A DNA stretch of 64,000 nucleotides from Collinsella ihumii (GTDB taxonomy: Bacteria; Actinomycetota; Coriobacteriia; Coriobacteriales; Coriobacteriaceae), in contig NZ_FCOU01000003.1 of assembly GCF_900046475.1 (NCBI RefSeq), positions 62,001 through 126,000 of the forward strand. The letters are read 5' to 3'. The notes under the pieces were generated by a model that saw only the letters and a list, made by a program, of their open reading frames with translations, did not search any database and had not been told where the DNA came from. The translations under genes were made by a program, and so were the position numbers. Below, one piece after another: positions 1 through 7,669 of the stretch; the first letter of the stretch is position 1; the number at the start of each line of letters is the position of its first letter.

Positions 1-17
1 TTTTTTGAGCGCTCGGG

Positions 18-54
18 GATGGGTTGATTGGGGACGGGTTCATTTCAACCCATC
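18..54. repeat. Short inverted repeat, copy 1 of a dispersed family
   Basis: Arms GATGGGTTG (18-26) and CAACCCATC (46-54) flank a GGGGACGGGTT core. The same arms and core, in the opposite orientation, occur at 31555-31593, so this is a dispersed element rather than a local hairpin. It lies upstream of the first esterase gene. Confidence 0.6.
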
Positions 55-164
55 AGCGCCCGTGCCGAGGGGCCGCTCGCCACGGGCGACCGGCGCGTTG
101 GCGTATACTTCGCAGAGGTATCATGCAATCTCCGTCGGCCCGCCCGACGCGCAAAGGAGGCCCC

Positions 165-1004
165 ATGGCGAGCATCAGTGTCGATTACTATTCCTCTTCG
201 CTCATGCGCACGACCACGCTGAACGTGATCTTGCCGTTTGATAACCCAAACGACGCGTGGGCGGTCGACGCCAGCCTGCGCCGCGACCCGCACAACTGGG
301 ACGCCGCCCCCTACCCGCCGCACAAGGCGCCGTTCCGCACGCTCATCCTGCTGCACGGCATCAATGGAAACCATACCGACATCATCTCGGAGACCCGCAT
401 CACCAAGTGGGCGGCCGACCACCAGCTCGCCGTCGTCATGCCCTCGGGCTACAACGCGTTCTACGTCGACAACCCCGAGACGCACAACTACTTCGGGCGC
501 TTCGTGGGCCTCGAGCTGCCGCACGTCGTCCGCCGCATGTTCCCGCTGTCCGAGCGCCGCGAGGACATGTTCATCGGCGGCATCTCCATGGGCGCGTACG
601 GCGCGCTGCGCAACGGCTTCAAGTACGCCGAGAACTTCGGCGCCATCATCGCCCTGTCCAGCGCCATGATCATCGACAACTTCGACGCGCTCATCCGCGA
701 CGAGCCGTTCTTCCTGTCCCGCCCCTTCCTCGAGTCGACGTTCGGCGACCTCAACCGCGTCATCGACTCCGACAAGGATCCCGCGCGCCTCGCCGCCGAC
801 GTGGTCTACTGCGATCGCCCGCGCCCGCGCGTCTTCATGGCCTGGGGATCCTCCGATCCCCTCGCGCAGCCCAACCGCGTGCTGGCGGCCCGCCTGCGCG
901 GCACGGGCATCGAGGTCGAACAGCGCGAGTTCGCCGGCGGCCACGACTGGGACTTCTGGAACCAGGCACTTCCCCAGGCGCTCGATTGGCTGCCGAGGGA
1001 CTAG
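165..1004 (+). CDS. Alpha/beta-hydrolase esterase (esterase D / tributyrin esterase-like), copy 1
   Basis: This 279-residue protein belongs to the esterase-D-like branch of the alpha/beta hydrolases, which hydrolyse acyl esters in the cytoplasm. The oxyanion-side motif LLHGING is followed by the nucleophile elbow GGISMGAYGA, with Ser141 as the probable nucleophile. The late GGHDWDFWNQ segment supplies the expected catalytic His, and the GSSDP segment probably the Asp. There is no signal peptide. The ATG at 165 was chosen over upstream in-frame starts because AAAGGAGG sits 5-6 bases before it. The next gene is a paralogue in the same orientation, so the two form a tandem duplication. The natural substrate cannot be read from the sequence; 'esterase family protein' is the safe name. 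Confidence 0.85.
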   Translation: MASISVDYYSSSLMRTTTLNVILPFDNPNDAWAVDASLRRDPHNWDAAPYPPHKAPFRTLILLHGINGNHTDIISETRITKWAADHQLAVVMPSGYNAFYVDNPETHNYFGRFVGLELPHVVRRMFPLSERREDMFIGGISMGAYGALRNGFKYAENFGAIIALSSAMIIDNFDALIRDEPFFLSRPFLESTFGDLNRVIDSDKDPARLAADVVYCDRPRPRVFMAWGSSDPLAQPNRVLAARLRGTGIEVEQREFAGGHDWDFWNQALPQALDWLPRD

Positions 1005-1015
1005 TTTTACCGAAT

Positions 1016-1041
1016 CGACGCGCCCTGCAAAAGGCGCGTCG
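1016..1041 (+). terminator. Intergenic stem-loop between the two esterase genes
   Basis: CGACGCGCC (1016-1024) pairs with GGCGCGTCG (1033-1041) around an 8-base loop. No T-run follows, so it may attenuate or protect the message rather than terminate it. GGTATAAC immediately after could serve as a -10 for the second gene, but no matching -35 is seen. Confidence 0.4.
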
Positions 1042-1095
1042 GGTATAACAGAATAAGTTCGGCTCCACGAGCTGCACGTGAAGGAGAGATCTGCA

Positions 1096-1983
1096 ATGGC
1101 ATTGCTCAAAGTCGATTTTTATTCCAACTACCTTCAGCGCAACGTCATCCTGACCGCCGTCATACCCGTCGACAAGATGGACGGCCCCAAGCTCGCCAAA
1201 CGCCGCCAGGGCCCGTACCGCACGGTCTATCTGCTGCACGGCCTGTTCGGTCGCGATTACGACTGGATCGACAAGACGCATGTCGTCGAGACCGCCGAGG
1301 CCCGCGACGTAGTCGTCATCATGCCGTCGGGCGAAGACGGTCTGTACCTGAACAAACCCGAGATCAACGAATGGCACGGCAAGTTCATCAGCGAGGAGCT
1401 CGTCGATGTGACCCGCCGCTTGTTCCCGCTGTCGCGCAAACGCGAGGACACCGCACTCGCCGGCATCTCCATCGGCGCCTACACCGCCCTGATCAACGGC
1501 CTGCAGCGACCCGATCGCTTCGGCAGCATCATCGCCCTGTCCGGCGCCTTCATGCGCGACCGCATCATCGAGGCGGTCGAATCCCACTCGCCGCGCAAGC
1601 GCAGGTACTACGAGCGCTGGTTCGGCGACCTCGACACGGTCATCGGCAGCGAGAAGGACTACGTCGCCATGATCGACCGCTTCAAGAACGACCCCGACCT
1701 GCCCAAGCCCAAGTTCTACGGCGCATGCGGCGAGCACGACAACCTGTGCGAGAACAACCGCGAGGTCGTGGAGCTTCTGCAGGACGCCGACTTCGACGTC
1801 ACGTACTGGGAGCCCGAGATCGGCAGCCACGAGTGGCCGTTCTGGAACGCATGGATCGACTGCGCGCTCGACTGGTTCGCCCCCGGCGAGATGAAACCGT
1901 CGTCGGCCAACGTCGACTACTCCGGCATCACCAACCTGCGCCCGCCCGATGAGGGCAAGTTCGTGCTCAAGGACAACGACTAG
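1096..1983 (+). CDS. Alpha/beta-hydrolase esterase, copy 2
   Basis: This 295-residue paralogue of the preceding gene shares its architecture: LLHGLFG, the nucleophile elbow AGISIGAYTAL and a C-terminal GSHEWPFWN histidine segment. Both proteins start with a short motif of the form xxxVDFYSxxLxR. The start at 1096 follows AAGGAGA with good spacing; an upstream in-frame GTG at 1078 has no ribosome-binding site. The C-terminus is about 25 residues longer than copy 1, with a polar tail. It is probably a cytoplasmic carboxylesterase of unknown substrate. The flavodoxin-fold gene follows 15 bases after its stop, suggesting co-transcription. Confidence 0.85.
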   Translation: MALLKVDFYSNYLQRNVILTAVIPVDKMDGPKLAKRRQGPYRTVYLLHGLFGRDYDWIDKTHVVETAEARDVVVIMPSGEDGLYLNKPEINEWHGKFISEELVDVTRRLFPLSRKREDTALAGISIGAYTALINGLQRPDRFGSIIALSGAFMRDRIIEAVESHSPRKRRYYERWFGDLDTVIGSEKDYVAMIDRFKNDPDLPKPKFYGACGEHDNLCENNREVVELLQDADFDVTYWEPEIGSHEWPFWNAWIDCALDWFAPGEMKPSSANVDYSGITNLRPPDEGKFVLKDND

Positions 1984-1998
1984 CTCAAAGGAGCCGCC

Positions 1999-2577
1999 AT
2001 GGCCGCGCCCATACTCGTCATCGTCGCGCACCCCGATCTCGGCGGGGCAAGCCGCGTGCACAAGCGCTGGGTCGAAGAGCTCGCACGGCACGCGGACGAA
2101 TTCGAGGTGCGCGACCTATACGCGCTCTATCCGAACGGCGCTATGGACGATGCGGGTATCGCCGCCGAGCGGGCCGCCCTGGAGGCGCACGGCACCGTCG
2201 TGTTCCAGTTCCCCGTCTACTGGTACAGCGCGCCGGCCCTTTTGCGCACCTGGACCGATGAGGTCTACGGCTTCGGCTGGGCATATGGCGGCGAGACCGC
2301 GGCGCCGGGCGAGCCGGGACGCGCCTTGGCCGGCAAGCATTTCGCCGTCGCCATGTCCGCAGGCGACATCGAGGCCAACTACTGCGCCGAGGGCACCGTC
2401 GGCTTCACGCCCTCAGAGGTCATCGTCCCCTTCCGCGCCACCGCGAACTATGTGGGCGCCACGTGCGAGCCCGAGCCGTTTGCCCTGTTCGGCACCGAGA
2501 ACGGCCTGACCGACGAGGAGCTTGAGAGGAGTGCCGCGGCCTACGTGTCGTGGTTGCGCGGGCTCCCGCGCGGGTAG
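1999..2577 (+). CDS. NAD(P)H oxidoreductase, flavodoxin-2 fold (KefF/MdaB-like)
   Basis: This 192-residue protein has the N-terminal beta-strand/phosphate-binding start (ILVIVAHPDLGGASRVHKRW) and the family signature VFQFPVYWYSAPALLRTWTDEVYGFGWAYG. It ends with a KHFAVAMSAG segment typical of FMN/FAD-binding quinone reductases. Such enzymes move two electrons from NAD(P)H to quinones or similar acceptors in the cytoplasm. AAAGGAG precedes the ATG by 5 bases, and it lies 15 bases behind the second esterase, so it is the last gene of that small operon and ends at the bidirectional terminator at 2608-2642. Confidence 0.85.
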   Translation: MAAPILVIVAHPDLGGASRVHKRWVEELARHADEFEVRDLYALYPNGAMDDAGIAAERAALEAHGTVVFQFPVYWYSAPALLRTWTDEVYGFGWAYGGETAAPGEPGRALAGKHFAVAMSAGDIEANYCAEGTVGFTPSEVIVPFRATANYVGATCEPEPFALFGTENGLTDEELERSAAAYVSWLRGLPRG

Positions 2578-2607
2578 GCAGGCCCGCGCCCCCACATGAT
2601 CCCATCC

Positions 2608-2642
2608 AAAAAGAGCACCACCCAAAAGGGTGGTGCTCTTTT
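2608..2642. terminator. Bidirectional intrinsic terminator
   Basis: AAAAAGAGCACCACCC (2608-2623), loop AAAA, then GGGTGGTGCTCTTTT (2628-2642). It has an A-run before and a T-run after the stem and lies between convergent genes, so it serves both strands. Confidence 0.9.
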
Positions 2643-2659
2643 GCTTCGGTTCTTCCGCC

Positions 2660-4537
2660 CTACATGAACTGGGAGTTGTACAGCGCCGCGTAGGCGCCGT
2701 CCGCCGCCAGCAGCTCGGCGTGCGTCCCCTGCTCGATGATGGTTCCGTGCTCCATGACCAAGATGAGGTCCGCGTCCACGATGGTGGACAGGCGGTGCGC
2801 GATCACAAAGCTCGTGCGCCCGTGCATGAGCGCCTCCATGGCGTGCACGATCGCGTGCTCGGTGCGCGTGTCCACGCTCGATGTCGCCTCGTCCAGGATG
2901 AGGATCTTCGGATCCGCCAGGATCGCGCGGGCGATGGTGAGCAGCTGCCGCTGCCCCTGGCTGATGTTCTCGGCGTCGTTGGCGACGCGCGTCTCGTAGC
3001 CGCGCGGCATCGTGCGCACGAAGAAGTCCACGTGCGCCATGCGCGCCGCCGCCACGACCTCCTCATGGGTGGCACCGGGCTTGCCGTAGGCGATGTTCTC
3101 CTCGATGGTCCCATCGAACAGCCACGCGTCCTGCAGCACCATGCCGAAGTTCTGGCGCAGCTCCTCGCGCGTCATGGCGTGCGTGTCGACGCCGTCGAGC
3201 GTGATGCGCCCGCCATCGACCTCGTAGAACCGCATGAGCAGGTTGATGAGGGTCGTCTTGCCCGCGCCCGTGGCGCCCACGATGGCGATCTTCTGGCCCG
3301 GCTCGACCGAAAACGACACATCGCGCATGAGCGGGCGCTCGGGATCGTAGCCGAAGCGCACGTGCTCGAAGGCCACGCGGCCGCACACGGGCTGCTCGAC
3401 GTGGGCCGCGAGCTCCGGCGTCGGGTCGGGCTCGACCTCCTGCTCATCCAGAATGTCGAACACGCGCTCCACGCTCGCCAGCGCGCTCTGCAGCGTGTTG
3501 ACGGTCATGGACATCTGCGTGAGCGGCTCGGACGCCTGCATGATGTACTGGAAAAACGCCTGGAACGTGCCGAGCGTGAGCCTTCCTGCCACGAGCATGC
3601 CGCAGCCGAGCACCGCGATGACCACCTGCGACACGCGTCCCACGAAGCGGATGGCGGGCGCCGCCGCATTGGTGAGGAAGTCGGCCCGGCGGCTCGCGTC
3701 GGCGAGCTTCCGCGTCAGCGCGCGCATGTCGGCAGAGCTTGCGCCCTCGCGGTTGAACGCGCGGATGATGACGCGGCCGCTGTAGGCCTCCTCGACCGCC
3801 GCGGTGAGATGCCCCACCCACTTCTGGCGCTCGGCGGCAAGAAGCAGCGTGCGACGCGCCGCGAGGCGGGTCAGCACGATGGACAGCGCCGAGAACACCA
3901 GGAACACGCAGGCGAGCATCGGGCTGTAGACGAACATCATGGTCACGGCGCCGATCACGCTGCCGATCGCCATCAGCAGGCGCAACAGACCGGTCTGCAG
4001 GACCTCGGACATCTTGTCCAGGTCGTTGGTGGCGCGGCTCACGACCTCGCCGGGCTTGCGGCTGTCGTAGAACGAAAGCGGCAGGCGGTTCAGCTTGCGC
4101 GCGATACGGTTGCGCAGCATCAGGTTCAGGCGCTCGGCAAAGCCGGCCATGGTGAACGTCTGGATCGAGTAGACCACGAACGCGATGGTCCATACGCCCA
4201 GGTAGACGGCGATCTGCCGGCCGCCGCGGTCCCAGGTCACCACGAAGTCGCGACCCTGGGCGAACGACGCCTGGATCTCGGTCCACAGCGTGTCGATGAC
4301 ATCGGCCGAAAACGCGGGCGCGGCGACGCTGAACACCGTGTAGAGCACGACGCACACGATCACGATCGCAAAGCGCCACTGCTGCCCGCGCGATTCGCTC
4401 CACAGGCGGCGGATGGTGCCCCAGGTGTCGCGCGGCGCCTGCGGCTCGTCGTCGGCGCCGTCGAGGGCACGCTCCTCGAGCTCGACGTCGCGCTCCGTAC
4501 GCTCGCGTTCGTCATCCCTATGCTTAGCGCTGGTCAT
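2660..4537 (-). CDS. ABC exporter half-transporter, catalytic-site subunit of a heterodimer
   Basis: This 625-residue protein has an N-terminal charged tail, an ABC transmembrane domain (about residues 60-350) and a nucleotide-binding domain. Walker A is GATGAGKTT, the signature is ISQGQRQ, and Walker B with its catalytic glutamate is ILILDEATSSVD. The start is set at the ATG at 4537, which has GGGAGG eight bases upstream; a GTG at 4546 lies too close to that site. It overlaps the stop of the upstream partner by 14 bases, indicating translational coupling. Family knowledge: heterodimeric type IV exporters pair a canonical and a degenerate ATPase and export drugs, lipids or peptides. The substrate is unknown. 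It is the last gene of a MarR-controlled operon. Confidence 0.9.
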   Translation of the reverse strand: MTSAKHRDDERERTERDVELEERALDGADDEPQAPRDTWGTIRRLWSESRGQQWRFAIVIVCVVLYTVFSVAAPAFSADVIDTLWTEIQASFAQGRDFVVTWDRGGRQIAVYLGVWTIAFVVYSIQTFTMAGFAERLNLMLRNRIARKLNRLPLSFYDSRKPGEVVSRATNDLDKMSEVLQTGLLRLLMAIGSVIGAVTMMFVYSPMLACVFLVFSALSIVLTRLAARRTLLLAAERQKWVGHLTAAVEEAYSGRVIIRAFNREGASSADMRALTRKLADASRRADFLTNAAAPAIRFVGRVSQVVIAVLGCGMLVAGRLTLGTFQAFFQYIMQASEPLTQMSMTVNTLQSALASVERVFDILDEQEVEPDPTPELAAHVEQPVCGRVAFEHVRFGYDPERPLMRDVSFSVEPGQKIAIVGATGAGKTTLINLLMRFYEVDGGRITLDGVDTHAMTREELRQNFGMVLQDAWLFDGTIEENIAYGKPGATHEEVVAAARMAHVDFFVRTMPRGYETRVANDAENISQGQRQLLTIARAILADPKILILDEATSSVDTRTEHAIVHAMEALMHGRTSFVIAHRLSTIVDADLILVMEHGTIIEQGTHAELLAADGAYAALYNSQFM

Positions 4538-6281
4538 CGCCCGCACCTCCCTTCATCTGAGAATCCGCAATCGCCCGGTACACCGCGCAATCACGCATGA
4601 GCTCCTCATGGGTCCCAAGACCCACGACGACGCCGTCTTTGAGCACGACGATCTGGTCGGCGTGCAGGATGGTCGAGATGCGCTGCGCGATGATGAGCAC
4701 CGCCGCGTCGCGCGTCTCGTCGACGAGCGCCCGGCGCAGCGCCGCGTCGGTCTTGAAGTCGAGCGCCGAGAAGCTGTCGTCGAAAATGTACAGGTCGGCG
4801 TGCTTCATGAGCGCACGCGCAATCGAAAGGCGCTGGCGCTGGCCTCCCGAGAAGTTCGTGCCGCCCTGCGCCACGCGCGCCTCGAGCCCGTCGGGCAGCT
4901 CGTCCACGAAGCCCGCCTGGGCGACCTCGAGCACATGGTGCATCTCGTCCTCGGTGGCGCCCTCGTTGCCGAACCGCAGGTTGCTCGCCACGGTTCCCGA
5001 GAACAGCCACGCCTTTTGCGGCACGTACGCGATGCGGTCGCGCAGGGATTCCTGCGTCATGGTGCGCACGTCGGCACCGCAGAAGCTCACCGAGCCGTCC
5101 GTCACATCATGGAAGCGCAGCAGCAGCTTGGCCACCGTCGACTTTCCCGAGCCGGTCGAACCGATGATCGCCGTGGTCTGCCCGCGGCGGCACGTGAAGG
5201 TGAGGTCGTGCAGCGTGTCCTCGTCGGCATCCGAGAACTTGAACGTCGCGTGGTCGAACGCCGCCACCGCCTCGTTTCCGCGCGCGTCCGCGGCAGCACC
5301 CTTGGCGGCGCCCGCGGCGTCCGCGCCGTCCCGGATCTCCGGCACGAGGTCGACGACCTCCGAGGCGCGGTCCAGGCACGCCTTGGCGCGCGGCAGCGTG
5401 AGGGCCACCATCTGCGCTGCCATGATGTAGAACAGGATGAGCATGGCGTACTCGAGCACCGCCGAGATGCTCGCGATCTCCATCGCATGCGCGCCCACTC
5501 GGTTTCCGCCCAGCCACAGCACGGCGACCTCGGCGATGTTCATCAGAAAGAAGCTCGCCGCGTCCACGCCCGCGAACATCATGTTCACCTTGATGGCCGA
5601 GCTGGCGTAGTCGGAGAACACCTCGTCCAGACGGCGCTCCTCGTGGCGCTCCTTGGTGAAGGCGCGGATGACGCGCACGCCGATGATGCTCTCGCGCAGC
5701 ACCACGTTCATCCGGTCGATCAGCTTCTGCAGGCGCATGAAGATCGGCGCCGCGTTCACGATGGTCACCACGGCGATGACCATGACGACAGCCGTCACGG
5801 CGGCGAGCAGCATGCCCATCTGCCAGTCGATCAGGCACGCCATGAAGATGCCGACGATGCACAAAAACGGCAACGGGAGCACCATCTGGATCGTGGCGAT
5901 GATCGACTGCTGGACCACATTCATGTCGTTCAACGAGCGCGTGATCATGGAACCGGTGCCGAAGCGCTCGAAGTCGCTGTTCGAAAACGCAAGCGAGCGC
6001 TCGTAGATGGCGTCCCTGATATCGCGGGCGACGTTTGACGCCAGGCGCGCCGCAAGATACGTGCCGGTGATCGCGCCACCGCTCGCCAGCATCGACGCGC
6101 CGAGCATGAGCGCACCGCCCTGCACGATGTGGTTGAAATCGCCAGTCGCGATGCCCGTGTTCACCATATTCGCCAGCATGGTGGGAACGAGCAGCGTGCC
6201 CGTGTTGTCGAGCAGCACGACCAGCAGCGTGATCGCCACGAGCTTCTTGTGCGGTCGTAAGAACCTGAGCAGCAGCCTCAT
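4524..6281 (-). CDS. ABC exporter half-transporter, degenerate-site subunit
   Basis: This 585-residue protein begins directly with the transmembrane domain (about residues 10-310), followed by an ATPase domain. Walker A is GSTGSGKST and the signature is FSGGQRQ. Walker B reads LYIFDDSFSALD, so the catalytic glutamate is replaced by aspartate. That is the hallmark of the non-catalytic subunit in heterodimeric exporters such as TM287/288 or BmrCD (family knowledge). A low-complexity Ala/Gly/Asp linker precedes the ATPase domain. The start overlaps the MarR stop by 4 bases (ATGA), and the end overlaps the partner gene, so regulator and both subunits are one translationally coupled operon. Confidence 0.9.
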   Translation of the reverse strand: MRLLLRFLRPHKKLVAITLLVVLLDNTGTLLVPTMLANMVNTGIATGDFNHIVQGGALMLGASMLASGGAITGTYLAARLASNVARDIRDAIYERSLAFSNSDFERFGTGSMITRSLNDMNVVQQSIIATIQMVLPLPFLCIVGIFMACLIDWQMGMLLAAVTAVVMVIAVVTIVNAAPIFMRLQKLIDRMNVVLRESIIGVRVIRAFTKERHEERRLDEVFSDYASSAIKVNMMFAGVDAASFFLMNIAEVAVLWLGGNRVGAHAMEIASISAVLEYAMLILFYIMAAQMVALTLPRAKACLDRASEVVDLVPEIRDGADAAGAAKGAAADARGNEAVAAFDHATFKFSDADEDTLHDLTFTCRRGQTTAIIGSTGSGKSTVAKLLLRFHDVTDGSVSFCGADVRTMTQESLRDRIAYVPQKAWLFSGTVASNLRFGNEGATEDEMHHVLEVAQAGFVDELPDGLEARVAQGGTNFSGGQRQRLSIARALMKHADLYIFDDSFSALDFKTDAALRRALVDETRDAAVLIIAQRISTILHADQIVVLKDGVVVGLGTHEELMRDCAVYRAIADSQMKGGAGDDQR

Positions 6282-6778
6282 GCATCCTCTCCCTTCCCGT
6301 TGCGCTCAGCGGCCGTGGCCCTGATACGGTTCATCTCTGCTACCAATGCGTTCGTGTAGGCGCGCGCATGATCGAGCAGCGCCCGGCGCTCCTGCGGCGT
6401 GAGCGAGCAGAACGCACGGCGCTCCGCCTGCTGGGCGGGCCGGATATACCGGTCCGCGAACGCCTCGCCCGCCTCGGTCAGCGAGACGGTCTTGTTGCGC
6501 CGGCTTCCCTCGACGAAGCCCAGCTCGATCAGGCCCTTCGCCTCCATGGCCTTAATCGCGGAGTTGATGGTCTGCTTGCTGTAGGCCCAGGAGTCGGACA
6601 GCACGCGCATCTCGACCGTGCCGCCCGCGCGCTCCACGTCGTACAGCATCCAGTACGCGCATGTCGACAGGCCGCAGTCCCGGGCGAACAGATAGTAGAC
6701 GCGGTCCGCCTCCTTGTACATGCAATCGAGTTCGCGCGGGTCGTTCGGCTCCTCCGCGCATGGACGATCCTGTTCCAC
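6278..6778 (-). CDS. MarR-family transcriptional regulator of the ABC exporter operon
   Basis: This 166-residue winged-helix protein has a dimerising N-terminal helix, the recognition-helix region SDSWAYSKQTINSAIKAMEAKGLIELG and a wing (EGSRRNKTVSLTEAG), followed by C-terminal dimerisation helices. It starts with GTG at 6778, five bases after GGAGGG. An ATG four bases upstream is in another frame. It is the first gene of the exporter operon and probably represses it: the promoter just upstream carries an inverted repeat exactly in its spacer. The family typically releases DNA upon binding small ligands, often substrates of the pump it controls. Confidence 0.9.
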   Translation of the reverse strand: MEQDRPCAEEPNDPRELDCMYKEADRVYYLFARDCGLSTCAYWMLYDVERAGGTVEMRVLSDSWAYSKQTINSAIKAMEAKGLIELGFVEGSRRNKTVSLTEAGEAFADRYIRPAQQAERRAFCSLTPQERRALLDHARAYTNALVAEMNRIRATAAERNGKGEDA

Positions 6779-6808
6779 GTCATCCCTCCGTCCTCAAATC
6801 GGCAAGCC

Positions 6809-6837
6809 ATACTAGTCCGATTTCGGATAAACGTCAA
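6809..6837 (-). promoter_or_regulatory. Sigma-70-type promoter with MarR operator in its spacer
   Basis: Reading the minus strand, -35 TTGACG (6832-6837) and -10 TAGTAT (6809-6814) are separated by exactly 17 bases. The spacer contains the inverted repeat TCCGA-AA-TCGGA (6816-6827). Its position over the promoter of the MarR gene makes it the obvious candidate for autorepression. Confidence 0.75.
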
Positions 6838-6895
6838 CAGGAGAAGCTCTGGACATTTCTTGCAGACCCATCTGGACCAGCCGCCGGACAGCCAT

Positions 6896-6933
6896 AAAAA
6901 ACACCCGCTTGCGCGCAGGCGCAGGCGGGTGTT
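6896..6933 (-). terminator. Intrinsic terminator of the 101-residue hypothetical gene
   Basis: On the minus strand a GC-rich stem (arms at 6901-6914 and 6919-6932, ACACCCGC paired with GCGGGTGT) is followed by a run of six T (6896-6901 on the plus strand are A). It ends the minus-strand gene at 6956 and isolates it from the MarR promoter. Confidence 0.85.
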
Positions 6934-6955
6934 CGGGGAAAGGCTTCGAGGGGCC

Positions 6956-7261
6956 CTACTGTTCCCAGCCCTCTTGAATCGACTCGTGGAACGCCGCGGA
7001 ATCGCACAGGTCGTGCAGGCTCTTGCCATCGTGCCACGGAAGCTCGGCGAGCTCGGAAAGCGTTGTGACCAGCTCAGAACAATCGGTGAAGCGGCCCTTG
7101 TCGTTCAGCTGCGAGCAGTCCTGCACGCGCCAATAGCCGTCGGTGTGCGTGATGTAGTACTGTCCGTCGTCAACGTCCATAAACACGCGAGTCTTCGAAC
7201 GCAGGTAGCCGAGGAGCTCCTCGAAGCTCAGGGATATCGTCTCGTCAGCTTTCAGTCCCAT
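6956..7261 (-). CDS. Small acidic hypothetical protein
   Basis: This 101-residue soluble protein is not recognised. It is acidic, rich in Asp/Glu and aromatic residues (for example DVDDGQYYITHTDGYW), with no signal peptide or membrane segment. The ATG at 7261 follows AGGAGG with good spacing, and the gene ends just before a strong terminator, so it is a genuine single-gene unit. Neighbouring genes do not suggest a role. Confidence 0.75.
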   Translation of the reverse strand: MGLKADETISLSFEELLGYLRSKTRVFMDVDDGQYYITHTDGYWRVQDCSQLNDKGRFTDCSELVTTLSELAELPWHDGKSLHDLCDSAAFHESIQEGWEQ

Positions 7262-7669
7262 AATTGGCCTCCTAGCTGTCGGGCGCCACACGGCGCGATT
7301 TGCCTTACTGGTACCTAGTAAACCCGTAGTTGTCCATATCTATGCGATGAAATTGGTAGGCGGTGCATAACTTTGGAGCAGCGGCCGTTTTGGGCGCTTC
7401 GCCGGCACCCCGCGCAAGGCGAAACGGGACGACCCCCTGCCGCGATGGCGGCGGCACGCTCACGCAGGCGACCCCGGTCACCTGCCGGCCCGGACTCAGC
7501 CGGCAGATCGCATCCGGACACCCCGTCCACGCCGACCACTCGTTTCCCCTGGAGTCCAGCCCCAAACCCTGGCGCGCGGACCGCCAGAGTCACAAATGAA
7601 CTCACAAAAGATAACTGAGGCTATGTTATGCTTAGCTAACTTGACTCACGAACACCGGAAGGGACTGCC
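7262..7669. other. Intergenic region, divergent control region
   Basis: No convincing gene is seen in these 408 bases; the open frames crossing it lack ribosome-binding sites and family features. Near the right end, TGTTATGCT (7624-7632) resembles an extended -10 for the ABC pair at 7670, and GTTA...GCTAAC around 7625-7640 is a weak inverted repeat that could be an operator. No -35 match is present. Confidence 0.35.

Noticed and set aside
2630-4600. Long plus-strand open frame opposite the ABC exporter gene
   Set aside because: It is the mirror of a well-supported ABC transporter. Its composition (His/Arg/Gln rich, no motifs) is typical of antisense frames in GC-rich coding DNA.
7305-7618. 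Several 80- to 100-codon frames on both strands
   Set aside because: All overlap one another, with no start signals or family features.
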